Below, piece after piece: positions 27,918 to 39,531 of a stretch of 64,000 nt of DNA. The number at the start of each line of letters is the position of its first letter. Position 1 is the stretch's first letter. The notes beneath the pieces were generated by a model that did no database searches, was not told the origin of the DNA, and saw nothing but the letters and a program-made list of their open reading frames with translations. The DNA comes from Lapidilactobacillus luobeiensis (GTDB lineage Bacteria > Bacillota > Bacilli > Lactobacillales > Lactobacillaceae): assembly GCF_024345205.1 (NCBI RefSeq), contig NZ_BROC01000007.1, forward strand, positions 1-64,000, written 5' to 3'. Made by a program: the position numbers and the translations under genes.

Positions 27918-28763
27918 TCAACTTAGTTCGATGGTGTAACCAAGCACCAGTTGGTCGCGCGCAGGTAAAGTTAGGTTGCCTTCTTTTCGCAAAAGATCAG
28001 AACGGATCCCTTGCTTGTCTGGTAAACCATTCCACAAACCAAACTTGATCGTTTGTTGGGTCGGCGAGATCTGGACCGCATAAAAAGGAAAATCGGCGGT
28101 TTTTAAAACCAATTGAGTCACTTGACGGCCGCTGGTCAAAACCAATTCCTGCATGTCCCGGTTGGTCAAGATCAAAAGGTGTTCGGCGATCTCCGGCGTT
28201 TGTAAGGGTAATTTACCGCGATGAAAATAACGACTTGGCTGGATCGCGCCGGTGCGAAAAGCGTCGTCGTCCAGTTCGCGGACCAATGTCAATGCTTTTT
28301 CCGGCGCTAAGGTCAGCTGGCAATCTTGCCAATCCGCCGTCGCCAAATGACAAGTCAATTCAGTCCCCAGCGAAAAGGCCATCGTCACATTTCCCATATT
28401 CATCAAATGATAGTCGACTTTGATCCCAGTCGCCGTTAATTGGAAAGTCGCCAAGAAATGAAAATAAAAAGGATAACTTTGGCGTAACTGATCATTATCA
28501 GTCAGCTCCAAGGTCACTTTCGTCGCTGACTGGGTATAAACGCGCCAGCGCGCATCCTTGGCGAAACCTTGTTCTGGCATTGTGTAGGTTTGATTCTGAT
28601 AGTCATAACTATCCCCGACCGAACGACCGATCGCGGGGAAAAGAACCGTTGCCGTCTGTTGATCGATCAGGGCCGCAGAATGGTCGATCAAAGTCAGCCC
28701 GCTGATCTGCGCGCCCAATTCATCGATTTGCGCCATTATGGTTTTATTTTTTAATGTGATCAT
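27918..28763 (-). CDS. Aldose 1-epimerase family protein (LacX-like)
   Basis: A 281-residue galactose-mutarotase-fold protein. The signatures LFPAIGRSVGDSYDYQNQTY and MPEQGFAKDARW are those of the LacX branch found beside lactose and galactose genes in lactic acid bacteria. The usual GGHPAF active-site segment is replaced by SLGTELTCHL, so the catalytic His assignment is uncertain. The expected role is interconversion of sugar anomers, but several LacX proteins have no proven activity. It lies 370 bp downstream of a GH1 glycosidase on the same strand. Confidence 0.75.
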   Translation of the reverse strand: MITLKNKTIMAQIDELGAQISGLTLIDHSAALIDQQTATVLFPAIGRSVGDSYDYQNQTYTMPEQGFAKDARWRVYTQSATKVTLELTDNDQLRQSYPFYFHFLATFQLTATGIKVDYHLMNMGNVTMAFSLGTELTCHLATADWQDCQLTLAPEKALTLVRELDDDAFRTGAIQPSRYFHRGKLPLQTPEIAEHLLILTNRDMQELVLTSGRQVTQLVLKTADFPFYAVQISPTQQTIKFGLWNGLPDKQGIRSDLLRKEGNLTLPARDQLVLGYTIELS

Positions 28764-29133
28764 CTTATCACCTATTCATCATCTGAGATACTTCTATTAT
28801 GACACAGGCCAGTGATTTTTAAAGGAATCGACCACCAAAATTTGCTTAAAAAAAGTTAATGTTTGTTAGGAAAACATTAAGTCAAAACCACCGTCATTTT
28901 TGATCTAGGTCTGGCAAAAACACCACGCGCTCATACAGGATCGAGGTCAGATTTTAGGAACACGTGAGCCCTGAGTTTCGGCCAACGTCGACTTTCAATT
29001 TGCCAACTGGGATCGAGTAACGCAAAAACGCGCCGCCATCTTTAAAACGATGACAACACGTTTTCACTCGACTAATTATGCTAACGATAACAGCTCACGC
29101 TAAATAGAGCCGGCTTTCGTTAGTTCTGGATTT
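28764..29133. other. Gap between glycosidase and epimerase genes
   Basis: About 370 bp with no gene. AACATTAA-type AT-rich sequence lies near 28850-28890. An imperfect inverted repeat CTAACGATAACAG...GCTTTCGTTAG lies at 29079-29122, just past the glycosidase stop. It lacks a T run, so termination there is possible but unproven. Nothing else stands out. Confidence 0.4.
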
Positions 29134-30678
<1,545 letters not shown>

Positions 30679-30721
30679 TCAAAGTCATTTTAACATTAAT
30701 CCAGTAACACGTCATCCAAAA

Positions 30722-30846
30722 TCAGAGTGCGGAGCAAGCCGGGTTGCTTGTGAGCATTAGCCTAACAATGGTTTTGGAAGCGCACTTTGCTTCCGGAACC
30801 ATTGTGTAGCTAAGCGCAACAAGCAGGCTTGCGCAGCACGTTTCAA
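30722..30846 (+). repeat. Full SR copy upstream of LR-E
   Basis: GAGTGCGGAGCAAGCCGGG through GCAGCACGTTTC. The outer stem is GCAAGCCGGGTTGCTTGT with its near-complement, the middle stem ACAATGGTT/AACCATTGT, and the inner stem GGAAGC/GCTTCC. Confidence 0.75.
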
Positions 30847-30847
30847 A

Positions 30848-30902
30848 ATCAGAGTGCGGAGTAAGCCGAGTTGCTTGTGAGCATTAGCCTAATACTAGTT
30901 TT
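30848..30902 (+). repeat. 5' half SR cut at the LR-E border
   Basis: GAGTGCGGAGTAAGCCGAG to AATACTAGTTTT, in direct repeat with the preceding SR. It ends at the same junction as the half SR before LR-C. Confidence 0.6.
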
Positions 30903-31650
30903 CCCCTTACTTCTCCTGCGTGATTCGGGGCGAGCTTGCTGTGGGTGGCTGTCTCGTTTCAATCTTGGCCGCGGGCTGCGCTGCATGTGGCGGGTAAGCT
31001 CGCTGTGCTCCCGTATCTCGGCCGTAACTTCCACTGCGTGGTTCGGGGTGAGCTCGCTGTGGGCGTCACTTTGAGCTTCGCAAAGTACGCGAATCTCAAA
31101 GCTGAGCCTTGGTCTAAGTGGCACAGCCACTAAGACCAATTTCACGGCGATCTCACCCCGAACCACTCCGTTGCAGTTACTCAACAATTGTAAGTAGTTT
31201 AAGCTGCCACGCCATAGTGCTTGCTCGTGTGAATTGACAAATTTCACCGCAATGACGATCATGACTAGTGATCACAAGTTCGTACCGATAGTCACACCGT
31301 AGAAAGCGACTAGCTGATCACCGGCAACTCTAGTCAAACAACTGACAGGCCTTTTCTCACAAAATGAAATGATAGCATTTTGACCACCCCACTAGCAAAA
31401 CCACTTCGCAAACTACTTCGCCAAGATTGCAGATAAGCTCCATTCTGCCTAGCAACCGCCTCAGGGCGTGTGGCTCAGCAGTGAGATTTGTCTTAGTGAT
31501 TTATCACTTAGACAAAGACCTGATTTTGAGACAATTCGATCTTTGAATTGTCTCAAAACAGCGTCCACTGCGTTCCAGCCACCACAAACGCCCTGAGGCG
31601 GTTGCGTCACCACCAAACCCCACCACACCTGCAATCAAGCGGAGAAATAA
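30903..31650 (+). repeat. Long structured repeat LR-E (empty right sites)
   Basis: Three successive 5' arms (near 30915-30945, 30968-31008, 31030-31062). The last (GCGTGGTTCGGGGTGAG) pairs with CTCACCCCGAACCAC near 31154-31170. The inner hairpin is TTGGTCTAAGTGGC with its complement. The right section is closed by CAACCGCCTCAGGGCGT (about 31456) and its complement (about 31588-31604). Both SR sites are empty. No coding sequence is believed. Confidence 0.75.
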
Positions 31651-31818
31651 ATACAGAACCGGCACTTTGTAAATTGGCTCAATATAATGACACTTTTGAA
31701 ATTAACAGCATGTCGATCCATAACAAATAGCCCGAGAAAATAATTTTCTCGGACCATTGCGGTGACATATTCACTTAGCATACTAAAGTTCTAAGCGCTT
31801 GCTGATTATCTCATTGAT

Positions 31819-34800
31819 CTAATCATGCCGCCGTTGCCGCTTACCTAGACCTAACAGTCCAGCCAAACTGGCGAGGATGATGCCCCAAAGACCAAGTTGT
31901 GGTTCCACTTGTTCCCCAGCTTGTGGCAATTTAGCCGCATTTGTTTGCTTGGCTTTGCTTGCCTTCACTGTCTTAGCAGCGTTCGTGCTCGTTTTTTGAA
32001 CTGCGCCTTGGTTTTGAGCTGACGTATTTGTCTGACTACCACTAGTTTGACCTTGATTCGCACCAGTTGTTGGTTTTTCTGTTTGATCTGGATCCTTTGC
32101 TGGTTCTTCCTCGGTCGTGTCAGTGGATCCCGACTTCAGCTCTAAGCCTTTGATAGCCGCTTCTAGTTGCGCTGTCGTGGTCTGGACCTCTGCCAAAGTT
32201 GCATCGGATTTGTTCAAGATCGCAACCACGGCTTCGCGAGCTTGCGCTAGGATCAGGGCTGTCGCGTGCGTATATTTACCACTCTTACCTAGATCACGAG
32301 CCTCGGCCAATTTTGTCCGCAACTCTGCTTTGGCCGTCGCTAAGACTGTTGCCGCTGCTGGATCGTCTGCCTTCGGGATCAACGCGTCCTCAGCCGCTTT
32401 TAAGTTCGCTGCCGCCGCTTGCACGTCAGCCAACGTAGCTTCTTTATCGTTGAGCACTGCTTGAACGGCCGCACGAGCAGCAGCTAATGCTTGCGCCGAA
32501 TCATGGGTATAATCGCCACTAGCGCCTAATTCCCGCGCATGTGTCAATGCTTCTCGTAAAGCAGTCTTCGCTTCCTTTAAAGCAGCCGCGTCGGAATCGT
32601 CAGGATCCTCAGGATCAGTCGGTACAGTCGCGCTGATATTGCTAACGTTATAAGTGACTACTGGCGATTCATTGCCGTAACCATCAGTCGACTTGAACAA
32701 AACATTACCGTTTTCTTTGACCACGACACCCTCTGCTGGCACTGCCTGATAAGTTTGACCGCCATCCGTACTATATTCGACAGTCTCATCAGTTGCACTG
32801 GCCTCTGCGGTCAATGTCACGCTGGTCGCTGGTTCCTTGGTATTTTCACTGATCGTTGGTGCTGTTAACACTGCTTCAGCGCGATAGTCAACATGGATCT
32901 GTTTGGTCGTCGGGTTACCCATTGAGTCCGTGACTGTAACGGTGATCACATTGATACCTGGGTTCAGGGTAATGTCTTTGCTAAATTCTAGCTTGCCACT
33001 TTTACCGCTATTGATGTCGATGTCACTGTAAGTCGCGTCAACATTGCTGCCATTGATATAAAGATCAAAGTAATCCACATTGTCAGTCGCCGTACCACTG
33101 ACCGTGTAATTTGGATCATTGGTCTTAACGACTTGATCAGTTGGATTATTCAGGTTCAAAACTGGCGCTTCAGTATCCAATAGGAAGGATAACGTCTCTT
33201 GGAAGGTCTTATTTTGAGTGGTATCCCCAACGATCACTGAGAATGGTTTCTGCCCAGCATGTCCCAGTTCTAATTTCACTGAGAAGGACAAGTCATCAGG
33301 ATTTATCTGAACATCCTTGCCGTCGATCTTCAACGTCGTTGTGTTATGTTTGACGTGCCCCGTGATGGTCGCGATACCAGTTTCGGGATCATAATAGCTG
33401 GTGTCGGCCAAGCTCAAGTTATTGGAACCAAACTTGACGCCATGATCAAAGGTAACGGCGTTATTCAAAAGATCTGGATCATTAGAGGACTTGATCGTCT
33501 TAGTGGCCGTCGTCGTGTTCCCATCGGCGTCGATCGCGGTGAAGGTCAGCTCATTGTCGCCATAAACAACTGGGACAGTGGCCGTAAAGTGATGGTCCGC
33601 ATCGAGGTCGGCTGTGATCGTTTTGCCATTAGCCGCGACTTGAACAGCGACAGTATCAGCGCTAACGGTCCCAGAAACTGGTGCTTCTTGTTCAGAGGTC
33701 CCACTAGCAACATTCAATTCCGCAAATGCTGGCGGTGTTAAGCTGACCCGAGTTTGATAACTGCCGAGAGGCGTTTCATGGTCTTCATCGCTGTAAAGGG
33801 TCACGGTGCTGTCATAATCCTTGCCTGCGGTCAATGGTAAAATCGCGTTGAAGTAATTCGTGAACAGTATCTTAGAAACATCTAAAGTTTGTTCCTGACC
33901 ATTCTCGTCAGTATAGGTGCCGTAAACTTTCCCTGGGTAGGTCCCCGTCAAGCGATAACCGTAAGTCCCAGCGTCTAATGAAATGACGTCAGGCGTAGCC
34001 GTGCTAAGAACCTCTGGGATGCCCCCGTTCAAGAGAACTAGGTCATAGCTAGTTTCACCTGGTTTTTGGACAGGCGTCATCTCGTCTGCGGCATTCGTCG
34101 CATTATCAGTCAAATACAATTCAACGGTATTTTTACCATTAGTTAACGCCTGCGCCTGCTCGGTCGTCAATGGGACAGTGACCTTGCTATAACCATCTGC
34201 AGTGCTGCCCTCGACTTCGAACTTACCGCCTTGGGCAACAATGCCATTGATCGCGGTGATCGCCGATCGATCGATATCAAGTCCGCTCCCGCTATCTTTG
34301 ACTTCCGCGGTCGCGTAATAAGTCTTGCCATCCTTATCTTCTTGAACATCTAAGCCAATATTGCGGATCGTTGGCGCGACGGAATCGACTTTGAACTTAG
34401 CGCTGTAAGACTGTTCTTGGTCGGAACCTTCTGGTGTTCCCGTCAAGCGGTAAGAATAAGTCCCGTCAGCGACGGTCTTGTAGTCGCCTGTGGCTTGATC
34501 GTAGTACGTCCCGTCCCAGCTTGGCGCGGTGAAGGTCGTGTAGTAACCGCCGTTGGAATAGAAATAAGTCTTGGTCAGATTGGTCGATTTACCTAAGGTC
34601 GTGACCACATTATTATCCGCGTCCAAAATATCGACAGAAACATTTTGCGCGTTCCGGAACAGATAGTAATCAAATTGGATCTCATTGAAGAAAGCCCGCG
34701 AGTCCGTTGAAAAGGCGATCGCATCTTCATCAACATAAGCGTAACCTTTATCATCCGTGGTCAAGCCGAGGTAGTAGGCGTTGCCTGAGGCGGTATTACG

Positions 34801-37377
34801 TCCCAGCGCGGTCGTACCGTAATTGCCTGTCCCTTGTGGCGAGAATGCCAAGCCGTTCAACGTATCAAAGAATTTATCTTGACCCCAATTCCCATAGAAG
34901 CCTAAGTAAGGAATACTGAGACGACTACCATCACTACCAGCGAAAGCTAAGAAACCTTCAATGTACTGTTGTTGCTCCAGATCCTCTGGCAAACTCAAGG
35001 TCAAGGAAACCTGGACTTTTTGACCAGCAGGGACCTTGATCGGCTCATTGGCCTTGATCGACGCGCCAGCAATAGCTTGGTCATAAAGGATCGCGTCTGC
35101 AGGATCAGTCGCCGAAGTGTATACAGCATTCGTATCTTCGTTTTGGTCCAACTGATAAGTCAGATCATTTTTAGTCCGGTTAGTGAAGGTCAAAGTAAAG
35201 GTTTTCTCTGTGCTGCTGAAATCCTTCAATTCGATCGCCGGATAACCATTGTCAGAGACGACTGTTGAGGGGTTAGTTTCTAACGCCTTGATGGCCGCGT
35301 CAACATCGACTAAGCCCGCACCTTGACGTCGTGGTGATTCGATCACTTCGCCATGATCAGCGTCATGAACTGGTCTCGCCGTATTCATTTCAATGGCTTT
35401 GATCAGATCGACTGTTTCCGCGCCACTCAGGCCTTGATACAATTCATAGAACGGATTGTCCTTGTTGGTCATGCTTTGTTTCAATAGGGCCTGGGTCCCG
35501 GCGATAAATGGTGAAGCCATCGACGTCCCTGACATATTGATATAACCATTATTATTTTGAGTCGACCAGATGTTGCCCCCTGGTGCGGTGATATCAGGCT
35601 TAAAGGAAAGATCAGAAACAGGCCCGTAAGAAGTAAAGGTCGACATTCTATCTGTCTGCACCAATTGGTTTGGCAATTGGGCCAAGCCGATCCCCACGTT
35701 GAAGGCCGTGTCAGCATGGCCTTCATCAACATATTTGGCCAAAGCTCGTCCAGTCGTCCCAGCCAAGCCAAATGATGGAAAATCAGTCGTCAGTTGGATC
35801 GAAGTCAACGGATCCGCGGTATCGGCGCTATTGACGATGATCAATCCAGCGGCGCCAGCCTTCTTCGCGTTGGCTTGCTTTTCAGTAAAGGCCAAATCAC
35901 CACGTAAAACGATGGCGATCTTCCCTTTGACATCGGCGCTATATTGATCGGGTGAGCCAACGCCCAGTTCGCCTGCTTGATTTTTGACCACATAGAATTG
36001 TTTTTGATCAAAAGCCGTTTCAAAACTAGCGTCTGATAGCTGGATCGCCTCAGGTCCTAACTTGAAATCTGCGTCAGCGTTATTGGTGATCGTAACTGCT
36101 TCACTGATCGCCTCGACATTTTCAGCCGAAGCAACTGTGGTCGCGCTTCGCGAAGTTCCTGGTGTGCCGACTGTTTCGCTATCAGGCAGGCCATAGTAAT
36201 CTTTATTGACGCCTTCTTGATCTGAACCAGTGGTCCCTTCATTACCGGCGGAGATCACGGCGGCTGTCCCTGCGTCGATCGCATTTTGGACGGCTGCTTG
36301 TTCAGGATCAGCTAAGGTTTGACTGCCAGACGTCGAACCTAAGGACATGTTCAAAACATCAGCGCCGATCTTAGCCGAATCTTCGATCGCGGAAACGATC
36401 GTCGCCGAGCCAGTCGTCGATGAAGTATCTGAATTGGTAAAGACCTTCATCGCCAAAAGTTGCGCTTCTGGCGCGACCCCAACGACTGAAGTTGTTGGAT
36501 CGCTGCCCGTGCCGTTAGCCCCAACGATCCCGGCTACGTGCATCCCGTGTTGTTCGGCTGGATCATCATCAGTGATGATATTGTTATTGTCTGCGTAGTT
36601 GAAGCCATAAGGGACCTTAGCCGTGAAATACTGACCGTGTCCAGCTTCCGCGGCAAAGTCACTAGCGTCAGCTTTAGTCAGTTTCACATTACTCTCATCG
36701 CTTAAGCGCATATCTTTATGGTTAGGGTCGATCCCCGTATCGATCACGGAAACGACTGTTTTCTCACCCTTATACTTGTAACTAGACCAAACTGACTGGA
36801 CATTGCCCATTTCATTGGCCTTAGCATCCGTCGTGTAATAAACCTTCGCCAAAGTCACCGTCTTGACGCCGGCGATCGCTTGCAATTTGGCTAAGTCACG
36901 AACTTTAGCCTTAGTCACAAAACCATTGACGACGTAACCATAACTCTCAGAAACGCCTTGCTTCGTGATTGCTTGGACTTGTTGCTTGACACTTGCTTGC
37001 GCCGCAATCACTTGATCGGAGGCTTGTTGGATCTCGGCTGTACTAGAATAATCATTCTCAACACTGCCATTTTCAGCCGCTGGCGCTTGATTCAATTGCA
37101 CGATCACATCAACATAAACATCCTGCTTTTGCGCTGGTGTATATTTGCTGTAATCGATCCCCTGCGCCGCTAACTGCGCTGAGATCGCCTTTTCCGTAGT
37201 GCTGGTCGTGGCTTGCTCGGCTGCCTTCTTCTTGGTCTTGTTGGTGCTGGCCTGCTTGCCCGCTTGTTCACCAATCGCCGCTTTGACCTGCAGTTCATTG
37301 ACTGAGACTGTCGTTAACAATCCCAAAACTGCGGTACTCGTCAGCAAAAGTGATAGCTTCTTCCCTCGATGTTTCAT
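31819..37377 (-). CDS. prtP: Cell-envelope subtilisin-like proteinase (lactocepin/PrtP family)
   Basis: A 1852-residue S8 serine protease on the cell surface that starts casein/protein breakdown for peptide uptake. A signal peptide (about residues 1-33) and prodomain precede the catalytic domain, with Asp213 (SVIDTGID), His277 (EQHGMHVAG), oxyanion Asn379 (SAGNEG) and Ser619 (GTSMASP). A PA domain is inserted at about 440-560. Fn3-like and beta-sandwich modules (about 720-1560) follow, then two FIVAR-type helical repeats (about 1590-1735), a Gln/Thr/Asn-rich wall spacer, and the sorting signal LPQAG (1817-1821) with membrane stretch and KRQRRHD. GGAGG lies seven bases before the ATG. It is divergent from the maturase gene prsA, as in known prtM-prtP loci. 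Confidence 0.93.
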   Translation of the reverse strand: MKHRGKKLSLLLTSTAVLGLLTTVSVNELQVKAAIGEQAGKQASTNKTKKKAAEQATTSTTEKAISAQLAAQGIDYSKYTPAQKQDVYVDVIVQLNQAPAAENGSVENDYSSTAEIQQASDQVIAAQASVKQQVQAITKQGVSESYGYVVNGFVTKAKVRDLAKLQAIAGVKTVTLAKVYYTTDAKANEMGNVQSVWSSYKYKGEKTVVSVIDTGIDPNHKDMRLSDESNVKLTKADASDFAAEAGHGQYFTAKVPYGFNYADNNNIITDDDPAEQHGMHVAGIVGANGTGSDPTTSVVGVAPEAQLLAMKVFTNSDTSSTTGSATIVSAIEDSAKIGADVLNMSLGSTSGSQTLADPEQAAVQNAIDAGTAAVISAGNEGTTGSDQEGVNKDYYGLPDSETVGTPGTSRSATTVASAENVEAISEAVTITNNADADFKLGPEAIQLSDASFETAFDQKQFYVVKNQAGELGVGSPDQYSADVKGKIAIVLRGDLAFTEKQANAKKAGAAGLIIVNSADTADPLTSIQLTTDFPSFGLAGTTGRALAKYVDEGHADTAFNVGIGLAQLPNQLVQTDRMSTFTSYGPVSDLSFKPDITAPGGNIWSTQNNNGYINMSGTSMASPFIAGTQALLKQSMTNKDNPFYELYQGLSGAETVDLIKAIEMNTARPVHDADHGEVIESPRRQGAGLVDVDAAIKALETNPSTVVSDNGYPAIELKDFSSTEKTFTLTFTNRTKNDLTYQLDQNEDTNAVYTSATDPADAILYDQAIAGASIKANEPIKVPAGQKVQVSLTLSLPEDLEQQQYIEGFLAFAGSDGSRLSIPYLGFYGNWGQDKFFDTLNGLAFSPQGTGNYGTTALGRNTASGNAYYLGLTTDDKGYAYVDEDAIAFSTDSRAFFNEIQFDYYLFRNAQNVSVDILDADNNVVTTLGKSTNLTKTYFYSNGGYYTTFTAPSWDGTYYDQATGDYKTVADGTYSYRLTGTPEGSDQEQSYSAKFKVDSVAPTIRNIGLDVQEDKDGKTYYATAEVKDSGSGLDIDRSAITAINGIVAQGGKFEVEGSTADGYSKVTVPLTTEQAQALTNGKNTVELYLTDNATNAADEMTPVQKPGETSYDLVLLNGGIPEVLSTATPDVISLDAGTYGYRLTGTYPGKVYGTYTDENGQEQTLDVSKILFTNYFNAILPLTAGKDYDSTVTLYSDEDHETPLGSYQTRVSLTPPAFAELNVASGTSEQEAPVSGTVSADTVAVQVAANGKTITADLDADHHFTATVPVVYGDNELTFTAIDADGNTTTATKTIKSSNDPDLLNNAVTFDHGVKFGSNNLSLADTSYYDPETGIATITGHVKHNTTTLKIDGKDVQINPDDLSFSVKLELGHAGQKPFSVIVGDTTQNKTFQETLSFLLDTEAPVLNLNNPTDQVVKTNDPNYTVSGTATDNVDYFDLYINGSNVDATYSDIDINSGKSGKLEFSKDITLNPGINVITVTVTDSMGNPTTKQIHVDYRAEAVLTAPTISENTKEPATSVTLTAEASATDETVEYSTDGGQTYQAVPAEGVVVKENGNVLFKSTDGYGNESPVVTYNVSNISATVPTDPEDPDDSDAAALKEAKTALREALTHARELGASGDYTHDSAQALAAARAAVQAVLNDKEATLADVQAAAANLKAAEDALIPKADDPAAATVLATAKAELRTKLAEARDLGKSGKYTHATALILAQAREAVVAILNKSDATLAEVQTTTAQLEAAIKGLELKSGSTDTTEEEPAKDPDQTEKPTTGANQGQTSGSQTNTSAQNQGAVQKTSTNAAKTVKASKAKQTNAAKLPQAGEQVEPQLGLWGIILASLAGLLGLGKRQRRHD

Positions 37378-37444
37378 TCAATAACCTCCAAATAACGTTG
37401 TCAACATGCCCGTTGGAACCCCAGATGCCATGTTATGATTAGAT

Positions 37445-37472
37445 ATTATATCCCTTAAATTAAAAAAATCAA
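37445..37472 (-). promoter_or_regulatory. Promoter of prtP
   Basis: Minus strand TTGATT (37467-37472), 16-bp spacer, TATAAT (37445-37450), about 65 bp before the start codon. Confidence 0.6.
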
Positions 37473-37583
37473 CGTATTTTTAATTATTTGTTCAAATTGA
37501 TGTCATAAATAGTCAAGTTCTCTCATATTGTCCGCTATTTATCAAAAAAATAGCCTAGTTTGAAAATATTTATGATAAAAGAG

Positions 37584-37612
37584 TTGAATTTTCTCATTTA
37601 AGCCTGTAAAAT
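37584..37612 (+). promoter_or_regulatory. Promoter of prsA
   Basis: TTGAAT (37584-37589), 17-bp spacer, TAAAAT (37607-37612). Back to back with the prtP promoter, leaving about 110 bp of very AT-rich DNA between them where a shared regulator could bind. Confidence 0.55.
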
Positions 37613-37657
37613 GGGCACTATTCAATTTTGAATTTTAAGCATGAGGGAGTTTTTATT

Positions 37658-38572
37658 GTGAAAAAAATTAAAAATGGGCTTTTCGGCGGTTTAGGGGTCA
37701 TCTTCGGCCTCTTCTTAATGAGTGGCTGCCAACAAAATGCCGCCAATGACCCAACCATCGCCACCTACCAACAAGGCAAAGTGACCGAGGAACAATTTTA
37801 TCAAGAATTGAAGGCCTCACCGACTAGCAAAACGATCTTGGCCAATCTGTTGATCTACACGGCCTTAGACCAAAGCTACGGCAAAGAAGTCAGCAAGACT
37901 CAGGTCCAAAAGGAATATCAAAGCTATCAACAACAATATGGCGATCAATTCACCAGCTTTTTAAGTCAAAACGGTTTTACTAAGAAGACCTTTAAACGCA
38001 GTCTGCGCACCAACTTATTAAGCGAAGTCGCCTTGAAAGATCTGAAGCCAGTCAGTAACGCCCAATTAAAAACCGCTTGGAAAAAGTACCGTCCCCAAGT
38101 CACGGTCCAACACATTTTAGTTACCGACGAAAACACCGCCAAGGAAGTGATCCAACAGTTGCAGGCTGGCGCTGATTTTTCCCAGTTGGCTAAAACCTAT
38201 TCAGTGGACAATGCGACCAAAGATAACGGGGGCAAACTGGCCGCCTTTGATTCCACCGATCGCACCTTGGATTCGACCTTTAAGGATGCCGCCTATGCTT
38301 TGAAAGTCGGGGCCTTCACCACCACACCAGTAAAGGTCACCAATGGTTACGAAGTGATCAAGGTCGTCAAAAACGCTGGCAAAGGAAGCTTCAAAGCAGC
38401 CAAGGCCACCTTGACGAAGTCGATCTACGCGAATTGGTCTCGTAACGCGACCACGATGCAAGCAGTGATCAGTGAAGTGCTCAAACGGGAAAAAGTGGTC
38501 ATCAAAGACGCCGACTTAAAGAGCGCCTTGAATACTTATAAAACCAGCATCAGCACTAAAGCCACAGAGTAG
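37658..38572 (+). CDS. prsA: Foldase lipoprotein PrsA/PrtM
   Basis: A 304-residue extracytoplasmic peptidyl-prolyl isomerase that folds secreted proteins and is needed for maturation of PrtP in lactococci. The N-terminal lipoprotein signal ends in the lipobox LMSGC (Cys about residue 25). The parvulin domain (about 140-235) shows VQHILVTDENTAKEVI, GADFSQLAKTYSVDNATKDNGG and GYEVIKV. It is flanked by helical chaperone regions. The start is the GTG at 37658, with GAGGGAG upstream; the ten codons before it in frame lack a ribosome site. Its position beside prtP supports a role as its maturase. Confidence 0.92.
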   Translation: MKKIKNGLFGGLGVIFGLFLMSGCQQNAANDPTIATYQQGKVTEEQFYQELKASPTSKTILANLLIYTALDQSYGKEVSKTQVQKEYQSYQQQYGDQFTSFLSQNGFTKKTFKRSLRTNLLSEVALKDLKPVSNAQLKTAWKKYRPQVTVQHILVTDENTAKEVIQQLQAGADFSQLAKTYSVDNATKDNGGKLAAFDSTDRTLDSTFKDAAYALKVGAFTTTPVKVTNGYEVIKVVKNAGKGSFKAAKATLTKSIYANWSRNATTMQAVISEVLKREKVVIKDADLKSALNTYKTSISTKATE

Positions 38573-38601
38573 CTTTGACGTTTCACTCGAATCGACCCAA
38601 C

Positions 38602-38654
38602 ACAAAAATCACGGCGCAACTTTTTGAAAAGTCGCGCCGTGATTCTTGTGTTTT
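38602..38654. terminator. Bidirectional terminator after prsA
   Basis: AATCACGGCGCAACTTTT and AAAAGTCGCGCCGTGATT form a stem of about 17 bp with one mismatch. It is shared by prsA (+) and the kinase gene (-). Confidence 0.8.
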
Positions 38655-38676
38655 CATTATTTTAGGGTGATCCTAA

Positions 38677-39321
38677 TTAGATCTTACCCATTTCTGTTAA
38701 TTTAGTTTCGATCTGATCGAGCACGATCTCCCGATCTCGTTCGTTTTCCACAAAGTCATACTTGTCGCCATCGATCCGGATCTTCGGTGAGTAGTTATAG
38801 TTCTCGTACCAAGGCTCGTAGTAATCCAACAAGGTGTGGTAATACTTGACCAGGGAAGGATCCGTGGTCACCTGCTCATACGAACGACCCCGTTTGGTGA
38901 TCCGCTTCAACATCGTCTCGTAAGACACGTCGATATGGATCAACAGATCTGGATTCTTCTTAGGCATCCCCTTGATCTCTTCCATCATGTTCGCTAAAAG
39001 ATCCTTGTAGATCTTGACCTCAGTCTGATTGGCCCGACCCATGTCCGCGTTCATTTGGAAGAACAGCGCGTCCTCATAGATCGAACGATCGAGCACATTA
39101 TTATCCGCCGCCAAGGCCCGCTTGATACTGTGAAAACGGGTGTTCAAGAAGTAGATCTGCAAGAGAAAAGCATATTTATTTGGATCATCATAGAATAATG
39201 GCAAGACCGGATTGTCATCCACACTCTCATAAAAAGCTTCAGTTCCTAAACGTTTCGCAATCAATCCTGTTAATGATGATTTGCCGGCTCCAATGGCCCC
39301 ACTAAGTACTAAAACTGTCAT
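38677..39321 (-). CDS. Deoxynucleoside kinase (dAK/dGK family)
   Basis: A 214-residue salvage kinase phosphorylating deoxyadenosine, deoxyguanosine or deoxycytidine. Motifs are the P-loop [13 protein letters not shown], the DRSIYEDA substrate segment (family DRS/ERS), the LID arginines in [11 protein letters not shown] and [15 protein letters not shown] at the C-terminus. Lactobacilli usually carry two adjacent paralogues (dak/dgk); only one is here. ATG at 39321 is preferred (GGAAAG six bases upstream). The GTG one codon earlier is also possible. Confidence 0.9.
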   Translation of the reverse strand: MTVLVLSGAIGAGKSSLTGLIAKRLGTEAFYESVDDNPVLPLFYDDPNKYAFLLQIYFLNTRFHSIKRALAADNNVLDRSIYEDALFFQMNADMGRANQTEVKIYKDLLANMMEEIKGMPKKNPDLLIHIDVSYETMLKRITKRGRSYEQVTTDPSLVKYYHTLLDYYEPWYENYNYSPKIRIDGDKYDFVENERDREIVLDQIETKLTEMGKI

Positions 39322-39531
39322 CACATTCTTTCCATTCTTTTTAGACTTGACCGTCGCGAATCAGGCGATCCTTATTTTTGACGGCCAATGAGAATTGATG
39401 ACCAGCCTGCTGACCATCGCGCCAAAAACACCTTATCTATCATACAAAAGCTTTGCCCTTTTTTCAAGCAGAAAAATACAATCACTTGTGTTGATTTTAA
39501 CCAGCGGCCACTAAATGTAGTGGCCAGCAAC

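Noticed and set aside
34969-35268. Many open frames opposite prtP, prfC, mvaA and other large genes
   Set aside because: Shadows of GC-biased coding frames, without ribosome sites or family features.
37478-37600. CodY box between prtP and prsA
   Set aside because: The best candidate (AATTTTCTCATTTAA) matches the 15-base consensus in only about nine positions.
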